From assembly GCA_963082975.1 (NCBI GenBank), contig OY720345.1:30450611-30514610 (forward strand): a stretch of 64,000 bases of DNA, in the 5' to 3' direction. This stretch comes from Labia minor (Eukaryota > Arthropoda > Insecta > Dermaptera > Spongiphoridae). The notes beneath the pieces are model-generated. The model worked only from the letters and a program-made list of their open reading frames with translations. It was not told where the DNA came from and did not search any database. Shown here in pieces: positions 35,028 to 46,795 of this stretch (position 1 is its first letter; each line of letters starts with the position of its first letter). A program made the position numbers and the translations under genes.

Positions 35028-35359
35028 TATTTTTCCTCTAAACTGACCGCAAATATAAAGATATATGTTTGATAGTTTTCAACATGATTAAAAATTGTAT
35101 AAAACTGCTATATATAGAATGTCAGCTTGATTGAATCGATGAAAGTACCGGAATTAATTTTTTAAATTTTTTAACACGTTGACTGCCAATCACGTGCCAG
35201 CAAGTGACGTGGTTTCATCAAAAAAGAGCCAAACACGCGTTGGTTTAATAAATATTATTTATTAATTTTAATTTATAATTTATAAAATTTAATTTAAATA
35301 TAATATATGTGAATTAATCCAATTCAAATTTGCGACATAGCCCAGTGGAGACACTCCAG
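35028..35359 (+). mobile_element. Family A 3' half
   Basis: It runs from TTTTTCCTCTAAACTGACCG to CAGTGGAGACACTCCAG. The 5' half is replaced by the B fragment. The breakpoint in A coincides with that at 26,460. Confidence 0.85.
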
Positions 35360-36350
35360 ATTTAAAAAAACAAAACAATAGACATGTTAGTATTAAATCA
35401 AAATGATTATTTATAAATTTATTATTAATTGAATCAATCGAAACTCATCAAATTTCTTTATTGAAGTATTTTTAAGTATTTTTTACTATTTTTATCATAC
35501 CTACATAAACATATATTTTAAGAAAGAGGATGTGATCAACGATAGATATCAGTATTAGAGGAATTTCTTAAACATGTAATCTAATTAAATAAACATGGAA
35601 TGATTTATCGTCAATTATCGGGGAGATGGACGATTGCAATCACAAAAACCTGTTATTTGGATGCAACGATGGAGAAATGTGATGGCGGGGGTAGCGGATA
35701 AATATCATCTACACATTATTAATCGTGAAACATATTTCTTAAATTCATCTTGCATTTCAGAATAAATCTTAAGGTATGTGATTTTTTTTTATTCTTCTTA
35801 TATGTTAACTATTTAAATATGCTGATTTAGATTATAGCTGAGTATACGTTTTATTTTTAATGAAGAAATAAAATAAAATAATTTATAATGCTATAAATAA
35901 CTAAAATCGAAAAGAAAAATTCTTTTTTTTTATTTTTTATATTTAATTAAAATATTTTTAATTTAATCCAATTTACAGTAAGTATATTTTTTTCTATCAC
36001 AAAAATAAAATCTTTATTTTTTTAAATTCTAAATTTTCAAAAATTAAATAATATAATAAATAAATTGATTTATATAATCAGAAAATTATTTATATTATTA
36101 TTTTCCGTTTTTTGAAAAATGTAAAGATTTTAGAGACCATTCAATTAAATTTTTTCTCTAATGTTTTTGGAATTAAATAACTGTTTCTTGTCATTTATTA
36201 TTACATTTGTGGTATTAAAAAAGCATGGGATGATAAATTTTGCAAATTAAATATATAATAATTTTTTTTTTATTTTATCAATATATTCCTGTGACGTTAC
36301 CTATCAGGAAAGCTCTTCGCAACAGCAACTATAATACTATATATTTTATA
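35360..36350. other. Intergenic stretch
   Basis: AT-rich except for a mixed segment at about 35,525-35,720. That segment shows a weak RWRNVMAGVAD-like reading resembling a LINE C-terminus, but frames do not agree well enough for a call. Confidence 0.4.
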
Positions 36351-37350
36351 TCTATAATAATAAAAGCAAGTGTAATGTGTCTGTTTGTCTGTGTGTTTGT
36401 TTGACCGAGCACGCAGGGACCTGGAATTTTTTACATGGAAGCACAAAGGGGCTGGCCACCAGACCTCGAAGCCCGATTTTCGATTTTTTAATTAGAAAAA
36501 TTTTAAAAAAATTATAAAGAATATTAATTAAAAATAGTTTAGTTACCATACTAGATCATAGAGGCGCTGGTGGCGATAATTTGGCGGTAATTTAAATTCT
36601 GAGCAATGTGCAGATAAAAATCTTTTTATATATCTATTGATATTTACAATATCTCAATTGATCTTATTGGCCTTTTAAACTTTGAAAACATTCACATTAC
36701 GGCTATAATTTAATACTATTAATTTTTAAGATTATGTGAGTAAATTATTTTAATTAAGAAAATTTGATCTCATAATTGGATTTTCACGTAAGATTTTAAT
36801 ATATAATATATTTTTTAATGTTATTTTTATAGTAGTTTAGTGTTATGCTAATTTTATATTTTATTTTTATTTTGTTTACTCTGATTTTTTTTTAAATAAA
36901 TTAATAACATTTAAAGTAGCATAAAAAAATTAATCGAGGCAGGAAAATTGATGGGGTTTGAAATTAATAGTGATAAGACAAAATAATTAGTATCAGAGAG
37001 AATAATATTTGCAAAGAATTTAAATCGAGGTTGCAATCGGGAAATTATTATCAAAGGGGATCAAAATTATTAAATTATAGGTCATAAAATAGAGAAGGCT
37101 GGGGCCGACAGGGCACATGGCTAGCATGGGAGAGGAAAATATATTGGTGGGAGTGCGATTGGAAAACGTCCGTTTGGAAGACCAATTGTGAACAGGGTGG
37201 ACAATGTAGGAAGGAACGTGAGAGAGATAGGATAGGGTAGGAGTTAGATGGTTATAGCTCAGAATAGGGACACTCGGGGGGGGGGGGGGGTACAGGGGGC
37301 GGAGCCCCCGTCTAGGTGTGAAGAGCGCCCAAGGCGCTCTGATCAGCTAG
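36351..37350 (+). mobile_element. Non-autonomous Helitron carrying a LINE piece (1.0 kb)
   Basis: The 5' end is TCTATAATAATAAAAGCAAG after A; the 3' end is CTAG before T. The 3' hairpin GAGCGCC-CAA-GGCGCTC (37,323-37,339) lies seven bases before CTAG, a textbook Helitron terminus. A second hairpin, GGGGGC-GGAG-CCCCC, sits just upstream, next to a G15 run at about 37,276-37,290. A LINE fragment occupies about 36,935-37,275. No Rep/helicase is present. That the two ends belong to one element is inferred from size, orientation and the absence of other termini. Confidence 0.78.
36935..37275 (+). pseudogene. RTE-like LINE fragment inside a Helitron
   Basis: It carries TTGATGGGGTTTGAAATTAA with DKTK-like codons, then a reduced middle, then AGAAGGCTGGGGCCGACAGG, GAAAACGTCCGTTTGGAAGA and the GTGGACAATGTAGGAAGG block, all in the order of the 10.6 kb copy. 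Large internal deletions remove the YGCE and the IYGP regions. The 3' end stops at ...GGGACACTCGG, short of the normal LINE terminus, where a G-run and the Helitron 3' end take over. This is what capture of a piece, rather than an ordinary LINE insertion, would leave. Confidence 0.75.
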
Positions 37351-37994
37351 TTATTTATATAATATAAAATATTATATTTTAATACATTCCTGGATTGTCT
37401 CTATACTAAGTTTCTTTTATTATTTTTAACATTTATTATAATTTTTCTTATCTGTTTTTTGAAAAATAGAATTTAATCGAAATTTATTTATTACTTATAT
37501 TTTTTTTCTTCTGTTTATTTAGTCAAGAGTATTTTTAAAATTTAATTTTTATTCAACCCTCTCTCAGTCTCAAGAACATGTATATATAAATAAAATTCTA
37601 TCTTTTATATTTATTTTTGTTTTTTATTTTTATTTTGCACATTTTGCACGAGCTTATCCACCCATTATTTCTTTCTCCTACCTTTATCTTAAAGAGTATA
37701 CTTATTTGTATTTTAAGAAAATAAGTGGTTTATTTTTTTTATCCATTACATAAATAAACAACCCCTACGAATTCTGAATACTAATAATCTCTTCTTCAAG
37801 ATAAAAGATATTCGAATAATTTAAGTGAGAGTATATATATTATGTATATTATTATTATTAAATATATATATATTATTATTATTATTATAAAAAAATACTT
37901 AATTTCATATACATACAAATTTTTCAAATATTAATAGGAAAAACTAGGAGTTTTATATATCATCTAATCTAAATATTATTGTGATACTTTAAAT
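37351..37994. other. AT-rich intergenic stretch
   Basis: Low-complexity DNA with (TTA)n near 37,850-37,888. No gene is seen. Confidence 0.55.
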
Positions 37995-38206
37995 TAGTGT
38001 TTCTCAACCTTTTTGGACCAAACGCTCACTTCGTAAGGCCGGCTTCATAATTCGTCCCCTATAAATTTTAACAGATAAGAATTGCATGATAATATCTAAT
38101 ATAATATCTACACTTGGTGGTACTTAGAGCCATATTGAAAAATCGAGTTTCAGAACCTGATCGCAAAATCATCTTACCTTTTTTTTAGAACCATATTGAA
38201 AATAAG

Positions 38207-39138
38207 CGGGAGTGTCCTCCCCTAGACTTTCCCGCATATAAATAGGTATAAAGAGTTGTGTGTGAATATTTAGAATGTAATACAGTGCTACTTCCGGTTA
38301 ACTGATATTTTAAATGTAAAAAAAACAGATATGGATATAATATAAATATTTTTAATTTTATTTTATTTATAATATTATATATAAGGGCTGGCTGTGACGT
38401 CATGAAGTGCGGGGTGACGTCATATAATTTTAAATTAAGAAAAAACTAATGAAGATGATTTTTCTCGAGGATAAAACCAATACAAAGTGCATAACACGTG
38501 GAGATATGTCCTCACGTGAAATTTGATATGAAAATAACCCTTAACTTCCTCTCTTCGATCGGCAATACTAGCACTTCCGGTTTCCGGATTTGCACCAAAA
38601 GTTGATCCATTCATCATACTGATGCATTAAGTAAATATACCAAATTTCATCAAAATCCGCTGAGCCGTTCAAGCTGTACACATCTCTACGGACACACAGC
38701 GGACGGACGGACAGACATCATGCTAAAAATACTTTTTTCTGTTAAGAAAATGCATGATTCGTGGAGATATGTACCTAAAAATATCCACAGGTGAAATTTG
38801 GTGTGAAAACAATACCTCCCTTACTATCGTCGGTCGGTAAAAAGGAAACGCTACTTGTATAGGTAAAATGTCACTTCCGGTAGTCAGATCATGATGAAAT
38901 TTGGTATCTCAATTTTTTTCATATTTTTAAATCTATATACAAAATAGGAAGCAAATATCTCGAAGCAAACTGGTACTTTACTTGAAAGGTAAACGCAACC
39001 ATTGTAGGTAAAGTACCACTTCCGGTTAACCGATTTTGACGAAATTTTGATAGAAATCTACAAACTGTGAATAATATCGGTGTACCAAATTTCGAAGTCC
39101 TAGCTTGATTAGTTTTTGAGTAAATTTGCTTACAGACA

Positions 39139-39169
<31 letters not shown>

Positions 39170-39340
39170 CATACATACATACATACATACATACATACAT
39201 ACATACACACACACAGACATAATTCCAAAAATGGTATTTTCCGACTCAGGGAGGTCTAAAACGTCAAGATCTATCGAAATCTCGAAGTCGAAATTTTTGA
39301 CGATTCCAATACTTCCCTTATACGAAGTATGCGGGAAAGT
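38207..39340 (-). mobile_element. Helentron-like family C element, interrupted by B
   Basis: The plus strand opens CGGGAGTGTCCTCCCC and ACTTTCCCGCATA and closes TATGCGGGAAAGT before an A-run. The 13-bp subterminal repeats are perfect. The (ACAT)n microsatellite is expanded to about 70 bp at 39,140-39,208. Without the B insertion it would be about 610 bp, like the copy at 25.3 kb. Frames of up to 97 codons over the ACAT array (a CVCMYV-type repeat) are artefacts. Confidence 0.88.
38316..38838 (-). mobile_element. Helentron-like family B element inside C, 3'-truncated
   Basis: The plus strand shows CGTCGGTCGGT before an A-run at 38,828-38,838 (the B 5' end) and TGACGTCA at 38,395 and 38,415. 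It lacks the last ~110 bp of B, including the 3' subterminal repeat and hairpin. The C sequence resumes at once with AACGCTACTTGTATAGG. The host C sequence on the other side is shortened or rearranged. Confidence 0.85.
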
Positions 39341-39544
39341 AAAAATTGAAAAAAATCGGAAATGTTTAAAAGCCTGATCGCAAAATCATCTTACCTATTT
39401 TTTAAAATTGGAAATGATTTCGCCCCCCAAAAATAACTATCGCCCCCAAAAGTGTATAGTATAGTCAAATAATCGTCCCCTTTAAGATGTCGATCGCCCC
39501 CCCCCCCCTCAAAAGAGTGATATCGCCCAGGTTGAGAATCACTA

Positions 39545-40250
39545 CTTTTTAATATATTTTATCTAATATTCCACTACTAATTTTTCTAAGTCTAGAGTTG
39601 AAGAGGAAAATAATCAATTTATATAAAATGTAGACCTATATGTTTTAGATACATAAAAAAAACGGAATTTTCTAAATTAGAATATCAATCGTCATTTCCC
39701 GGTTCATTGATCTTTTATTTATTTATTTTATCAATCCATAAAATTTTATAATACATATATATTTAACTTATCGACTCGCCTACATTGATATCTAAATTTG
39801 GTTTTGTTATAATAAAAAAAACAAGAAAGAAGAAAAACTTGTATCTTCTTTTTTGAATTTAATACAGGATGATAAACAAAAATGACACAATTTATTAAAA
39901 CAATGATAGACTATAAAAATAAATTAAAAAAATGATAAATAAAAATGATTTGTCTTCACATTTCAATATTTCTATTTTGTATATTTGATTTTAATTATGA
40001 TATTTTAAGTCTCTAAATTATATTTAGGTATATTATTTTTAAATATTTTATTTCATTTTTAATTCATTCAAAAAAATTTTTGTTTTTAAATATGATCCGA
40101 AAAATTCCTCAAAAATTCTGACATATATTTTTTTGTTATTTCATTAAATGTATCAGAGTGTTAATTTGATCGATTATAAGGAGTTTCGGATTTATAAGAA
40201 TTTATTAAAATAAATATTAATTTAAATTGATTACTATAATAAATAAAAGT
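39545..40250. other. AT-rich intergenic stretch
   Basis: Low-complexity sequence with nothing recognised. Confidence 0.55.
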
Positions 40251-40525
40251 TGATGAATGATTGAGGAGGGGAGGGTTGCTGATGACTAAAAGTATAAATG
40301 TAACTTTCTCTCCTCCATTCTATCTTGGCCGATTTCTTTCCATTCCTGTGAAATATGAACATCGCGTGGACCCACAGCCTTTGCCAACCCATCTGATTCA
40401 TTCTTCCACCTACGCATGGTCCGACCATTTGGCACAATATCCAGATATCCATTCAACGTTGACTCTTAAAAACAAATCAACTAATATTATTCATTCCATC
40501 ATGCGAGTGAAACCATGAATGATTA
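40251..40525. other. Unidentified complex island with overlapping open frames
   Basis: About 265 bp of mixed composition. The plus strand is open for 85 codons (40,261-40,518) and the minus strand for 72 codons (40,234-40,452). Neither product has a recognisable domain, signal peptide or repeat. Higher GC alone can keep both strands free of stops here. It could be an exon; I see no matching pair of splice sites that would decide it. Confidence 0.35.
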
Positions 40526-40721
40526 AACCTTTTTCTACAATTTATAAAAATAGTTAGTTATTGTTACATACGTCATGGATATTTTTATTCTTCAATGAAC
40601 TAACTATTATAATAAACTATTGTGGAAAGAAATAAAATAAGAGAGGGATGGCAATTGATATATGTAAGGGTGGCTGCTTCACCTGTTGCTGGATCATGAG
40701 CAATATTTCAGACCTCTTTTT

Positions 40722-41314
40722 ACTATCTCGCCAGAGATAGTATTGCAATCATGAAAATTGAGATTTTGATGTTTTTATACGTTTTGAAGGTTCCTTAATC
40801 ATTTTCACAAAGGTTGAGAAAAATGTCTGTGTGTGTGTGTGTGTATGTATATAACTAAGATTACGCAAAAACGGTTTGAGCTAGAATGATGAAATTTGGT
40901 ACATGGGCATTAAACAAAATTCATAGTTTTCTATCAACTTTTGAGAAATGTAGCTCAACCGGAAGAGGGTCATTACCTACAACGTTTTGATTTTTTTTCC
41001 TCTAAAGTGACCGTAAAAATAAGGATATATATTTGATAATTTTTCACATGATTAAAAATTGTATAAAACTGCTATATATAGAATTTCAGATTGATTAAAT
41101 CGCTGAAAGTACCAGAATTAATTTTTTTAACACTGCAAATCTCACGCGCCAACACGTGACGTGGTGCCATCAACAAAGAGCCAAATATGCGCTGGTTTAA
41201 TATATATTATTTATTAATTTTAATTTATAATTTAATTAATTTAATTTAAATATAATATATTATGTTATTTAATCCAATTCAAATTTGCGAGATAGTCGAG
41301 TGGAGACACTCCAG
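40722..41314 (+). mobile_element. Helentron-like family A element, complete
   Basis: Starts ACTATCTCGCCAGAGATAGT after TTTTT and ends GCGAGATAGTC and GAGTGGAGACACTCCAG. The perfect 10-bp subterminal repeats and both hairpins are intact. A (GT)n microsatellite lies at about 40,828-40,846. A CACGTGACGTGGTGCC segment lies at about 41,153. Confidence 0.9.
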
Positions 41315-43739
41315 ATTTTTTATTATTAAATCTTTATTAATGTGAAAAAATATTGAGTATTGCATTGAATAAATGCTTTAATTTTATTTTATATTTAAAT
41401 GAGTGTGTGTTCAAAGAAATCATTACGAGTAGTATGTGTTTAATTATCTCTCAACCATAACAAAAAAAATACTTAAAGTTAATAAGAAATTTTTATAAAA
41501 AATCGATATCATTTCAATTATATATTTTTTCAATTTTTATTTAAATATAATCAAACATAATACTCATGTACAGACATGCCACTAAATATCGAAGTCCTCT
41601 TATTATTATTAACAAATCGTTTGATTTAAATTTGTCAAAAAAAATATTCTGAAACAGTTTATGTCGTTAAATAAAAGATTCAAAAGATATATCCTTATCT
41701 CGATCTCGTTTTAGACATCTATTAAATAAAATTGTAAAATAAAAATAATTGAATATTTTAATATATTTAAGGGCGTCAATTTTCGGTCGTTAAAGGGCGC
41801 CATTAAAAATTAAAGGAAAATTACTTTTATCCGTCAATGAAGAAAAAGGAAAGACTATTTAATCTCTTTATTTTCATCCTCCACCTTTCATGATCAAATA
41901 TATATCTATGTATATATTTAAATTTAAATAGATAATAAATAAATAAGTATTAATTTAGGAATAGACAATGTATGTGTCATATATATTTAGACATTAAATA
42001 TAATTATTGATTTCAATATTCAAATATAAAATGTGATTCAAAGTCTAAGTGAGAGTTAGCTAAAGGGTTGTTTTGGATTCCCCTTGAACTAAAGTCATCT
42101 TTAATTTTAATGAAGGGTTTTAGGATGCTACTAATCTTTTGCCTTCAAATTTGCATTTCATATTAAATAATAAGTGTTTGTATTATAAAATCACTTGGAT
42201 AATCGATACGTTATGAAAAATTACATAAGATTGAAAATGTATATACATATATTGTTAATATTATATGAAAAAGTATGATTCTTCTTCATTCAAATATATA
42301 GTGAATTAATTAATTAATTATATTTTCATAATAATGAATTAATATAAGTATATTCACATAAATAATAATAATTATAATTGAAATAAAATCCTTTTTGAAT
42401 ATTCCATAAAACAAATATTGTCAAAATATAAATATTTTCATTTACTAAAAAATAATTTTATATCAATTTGTATTGGATATTAATTGTATTATATTATGTG
42501 AATCAATCTTTCTAACTCCCACCATTGAGAGGTTGGTAATCATTAACTCAAGTGGAGTTGTAAGTCGCCACCTGAATACACAACTGAATGTCATTTGAAT
42601 ATAAATCCAAAATATCTAACAACTTAGCGAATCATCTCAATATAACAACCTTCTCTTGACACTTCTCTATATATGATTAATTTTTAATATACATATTCTA
42701 AAAGTTAATTACTTAATCATAAACAACTTATTTAATAATAAATAAATCATTATAATTCTTTATTATATATAATAATTATAATTATTACCTTTTTATATCA
42801 TAAATAAATTTATATATATATATATATATATAAATTTATTTATTTATTTATTTAATGGAAAAATAAGAGAGATAAAGAGAAAATGAATATTCACAAAAAT
42901 GTTGAAAAATTTAATTTTCTCAATTTAAAAAAAAAAAGTAGCTGAATAAGATATATTGTGTTTTTATTAAAATGTAATGTGTATTTAATATATTAAGTAA
43001 ATTTATATTGAAGATTTTTGTTTGTAAATACTCGTATAATAAATAAGATTACATCATTTTTAAAAAAAGGCAGCCAACCGTTATTTATTAATGAGTTCCT
43101 CTTCATCATCTGCATTAGAATACATTATTAAAAAAAGAAATAATGGAAATTTTGTTTGTTTACATTGCTTAATTAAAAGATTTATTAATGAAAAATTTAT
43201 TGTTCAATAATTTACTTCTGTCCTTCTGTTCGGGAAGAATTTAGTCAACAATATCCGATAAGGCGACTAAAACTGGAGGAAAGCCTTCAGACTTTAAATT
43301 TATTTTAATTTTCCTGATTTTTTAGAGATTATGGTTAGGCGTTTTAAGCGAAATAAGTATAGTATTATACATAAATACTTAAACATTTATTAAAATTTCA
43401 ATTCATTTAATATATTATGTTTTTGGTCATTTATTAATGTCAAAAGTAGGCCGAGAGGGAAGGAATTGGCAATACATTTTCTCCTCAGAAAAAATATTTG
43501 CCAAGCCTCTGTTTCTTTAACTATTCGTAAGGTCATCATAAAAATCATTGTTTTAAATTTAAAAATTTCTAATTATTTAGATATTATAAATATTTGTGTA
43601 TTGATCAATCATAAATTGTGCATGGAAATGGAATTTGAATGGATTATTCTTTACCAAAAAAAGAAAATATTTCTTTAAAGAAATTATATGTGTATATAAG
43701 TAGGAAACCTATTATTAATTCTTGATAAATAAGGATTTA

Positions 43740-43782
<43 letters not shown>

Positions 43783-43985
43783 TAATTAACTATTTTAATA
43801 TAAGAGATGTTCAAATAAATAAATAATTAATTTGCGGAAAAATTATAAAAAATCATAATTTTTATATTTTGATTATTATTATTATTTATATATTAATTAA
43901 TTGTAATTTAAATTTTAAATTATTACATTTGGATTTAAGTTTGTAATATTTTCAATGACCTTTTAGATTGTTAATAATATTTATT
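41315..43985. other. Long AT-rich stretch, no gene supported
   Basis: Low-complexity DNA with (AT)n runs at about 42,811-42,832 and 43,743-43,779. Slightly mixed sequence at 42,505-42,660 and 43,215-43,290 is unidentified. A 70-codon plus frame at 43,466-43,678 has no recognisable motif. Confidence 0.5.
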
Positions 43986-44205
43986 TAACTTAGGTTACGA
44001 AGGGCGCAACACTTGGTTAAAATAGGGGAGAAAAGACTAACGAGAAACTTGTTTAAGTAAGAATCAATTGGGAAGAAATCGATTTATAAAGCAAGAATAC
44101 AATGGTCAGAAAAAGAGAAAGTAAGGGAGTTGGGAGAAAATAGAAATTAGATGGAGGTGGTGCTGGATAGATGTGGTTGAAGGAATATGGTTGCTGGGGT
44201 ATAAA
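43986..44205 (+). pseudogene. Decayed RTE-like LINE C-terminal region, divergent subfamily
   Basis: Plus-strand readings RRAQHLVKIG, then RIQWSEKEKVRELGENRN, then MEVVLDRCG and MVAG line up in order with RRLRWAEHATRMG, RIRWVDNVGRDVREMGEG, WTVVAENRDTW and VVAAA of the 10.6 kb copy. Stops interrupt it at the Trp positions (TGG to TAG). Divergence is higher than between the other copies. Confidence 0.62.
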
Positions 44206-44490
44206 ATAGAAAATAGTAGAAAATGTATTAAATATATTTCTTGATGATTATTATTCGTTATGACTAATATTTAATAAATGACCTTAAATTAAAGGCCTTC
44301 TATTGATTAATTTTTGACGAGATGGACCATGAAAAATATAGTTTTTTTTTAATTATAATTTAAAGGAAATAACAATTAGTTGATTGCTTATTGTTTTGTT
44401 TTATTTATTTAATTTTCAATCATTTCTTACCTTAATCAATAAATTATTATAATGGTTGAAAATTTTCTTTACTAGGTTTACTTATTTTTT

Positions 44491-45099
44491 ACTATCTCGC
44501 CAGAGATAGTATTGCGATCACGAAAATTTTCGATGTTGAGATTTTGATGTTTTTATACGTTTTGAAGGTTCCTGAATCATTTTCACTAAGGTTGAGAAAA
44601 ATGTCTGTGTGTGTGTGTGTGTATATATATGTGTGTGTGTGTATGTAGACAAGATTACGCAAAAACGGTTTGAGCTAGAATGATGAAATTTGGTACATGA
44701 GCATTATTCAAAATTCGTAGTTTTCTATCAACTTTTGAGAAATGTAGCTCAACCGGAAGAGGGTCATTACCTGCAACGTTTTGATTTTTTTTCCTCTAAA
44801 GTGACCGTAAAAATAAAGATATATGTTTGATAATTTTTCACATGATTAATAATTGTATAAAACTGCTATATATAGAATTTCAGCTTGATTGAATCGCTGA
44901 AAGTACCAGAATTAATTTTTGAACACTGCAATTCTCACGCGCCAACATGTGACGTGGTGCCATCAACAAAAAGCCAAACATGCGCTGGTTTAATATTTAT
45001 TATTTATAATTTATAATTAATTAAATTTAATTTAAATATAATATATTTTGTTATTTAATCCAATTCAAATTGCGAGATAGTCGAGTGGAGACACTCCAG
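44491..45099 (+). mobile_element. Helentron-like family A element, near consensus
   Basis: Complete copy used here as the family reference. The 5' ACTATCTCGCCAGAGATAGT is an 8-bp-stem hairpin and carries the 10-bp subterminal repeat. A (GT)n/TATATA microsatellite lies at about 44,603-44,644. The core GATGAAATTTGGTACATG follows, then an internal T-run before CCTCTAAAGTGACCG. The 3' GCGAGATAGT leads into the GAGTG-GAGA-CACTC hairpin and CAG. It has no coding capacity. Confidence 0.92.
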
Positions 45100-46795
45100 C
45101 TTATTTTTATCAAGACTAACAATTTATAAATTTATAATAAAGTATGATAATGAAATCAAAAATTTAAATCTATTTCATTGTTTCATTCAAACAATTATTA
45201 AAGATTCATCATATCAGATAATCATATAAATATCCTTTTAAATAATATTTTACAACCATCTTAAGTATAGTAGATATAATAGAAAAAACAATTGAAAGAG
45301 AAATAGTTTATATGTAAGAATTAAAATTCTTCAGTTTATTTATAATATAGAATGAGATATAATAGCTTTTTTCAATCTATACAAATTCAGATTTAAATAT
45401 TGTATATTTATTTACAAGCTTTACAAAATAATAAAATAGTTGTACTCTTCTAAAAAAAATATTCTGAGACTTTAAAATCAGGACAAAATTAAATATTTTT
45501 ATGAACATGAATAAATTCTCTAAAATATTATAAAAGATGAAAATAAAATCACAGGTAAAATTTCTAAAAAAATTATTATTATTAAAAGAAAGTGTAATGT
45601 GTGTGTGATACTTAGTCTATAGGTGAAAAATTCATTATAAGTTAATCTTTCGAAGCAAATTCGTAACACTTAATAATTATACTCATTATAATAAATTGTA
45701 TGAATAAATCAACATTTAAATATATATATATATATTATTAAAATTTGTGACACTAGAAAAACGATGACATATCTTTATTTCAATCAGATAAATTTTATGA
45801 CAAAAAATGCAAATTTGGCATTAAAACCAAAGGAAATTTAAACAAATAGATAAATTATTAAAAAAATAAAATAATTCATTATAATATATATTGATTAATG
45901 TTATTTTATATGGTATTTTTAATTTTCATTAGCATGGTTAGTTTGGCTTTTTCTTAGACTTACGAAAATAACAACAATTAATTATTAACGAATGATAGAT
46001 ATAATTTTTAAAATTATTATCTTGTTTATTTATATGATAATAATTTCTACTTTTATTAATTTATGCAAATACCTATTGAATGAATCCCTCTATAGATAGA
46101 TTTTACATCATTTTTTTGTATCTTTTAAACTTTTAATAAAAATAACAATTATATATATATATATATTATTGATACTAGTATTCTCAATAAAATCTAATCC
46201 ACTTGGGATAATTTAAATATTTGAGAAGGTTTAAAGTTTTTTAAAATAAAGATTCTAGTTAATTATTAAATAAATAAATATAATATTTACTTTAATTTTG
46301 AAGACAAAAAAGTATCATTAAACAAATCAAAATTAATATATTTATGTATAATTGAGAATTATTTATGTTAAATGAAAAGGTTCTTAATTTTTCACCCTTT
46401 TCCTTTCAAACTACTCAAAATCGCTCCATTCTAACTTAAGATTCTTTTTATTCTAAAATTATTTAATCTGATAAAAAGATATAAAATTTTAACAAGAAAA
46501 CTTTATCCATTTCCCAGCCACCCTATATTAAGAATAATAAATAAATTAAAATGAATAATATCGTTTTTATACTATAAAATATCAATTTATATTGTAAATA
46601 AATATTGTAGATATTTGAAATTTTTATTATTATTTTTGCCTTTCTTTGAAAATGATATCCATAAAAATTTAAATAAATTAAGGTTTTATTAATATAGAAA
46701 CAAAAAAAAAAGAATTATTTAATTATAAATCATTTAGAAAATTTAATTCGAAAAATTATATAAATCAATAAAAATCAAAATTAAAAAATTTAGGA
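45100..46795. other. AT-rich intergenic stretch
   Basis: Low-complexity DNA with (AT)n near 45,720-45,735 and 46,150-46,168. ATTATTAAAAGAAAGTGTAA near 45,580 resembles the Helitron 5' end at 36,351 but lacks the TC start and a matching 3' end. Confidence 0.5.

Larger units (their letters stand above)
37995..39544. mobile_element. hAT-type element hosting nested insertions
   Basis: The left end TAGTGTTTCTCAACCTTTTT and the right end GGTTGAGAATCACTA are inverted terminal repeats of the same type as at 1.6 and 58.0 kb. The body, split into 37,995-38,206 and about 39,341-39,544, includes GCAAAATCATCTTACC on both sides and a C-run near 39,497-39,508. Flanks CTTTAAAT and CTTTTTAA resemble each other only loosely, so the target duplication is not proven. 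No transposase frame is present. Confidence 0.78.

Noticed and set aside
35525..35720. Possible further LINE C-terminus (RWRNVMAGVAD-like reading)
   Set aside because: Only one short match, with neighbouring blocks out of frame and out of order. Too weak to list.
39140..39208. CRISPR-like or satellite array
   Set aside because: It is a simple 4-bp microsatellite without spacers, inside a transposable element of a eukaryotic genome.
38919..39377. Frames with MYVCMYVCMYV or THIHTYIHTYI repeats
   Set aside because: They are translation of the expanded ACAT/ATGT microsatellite of a family C element on both strands.
45575..45610. Helitron 5' end look-alike (ATTATTAAAAGAAAGTGTAATG)
   Set aside because: No TC start and no hairpin-CTAG 3' end downstream. 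At best a relic.
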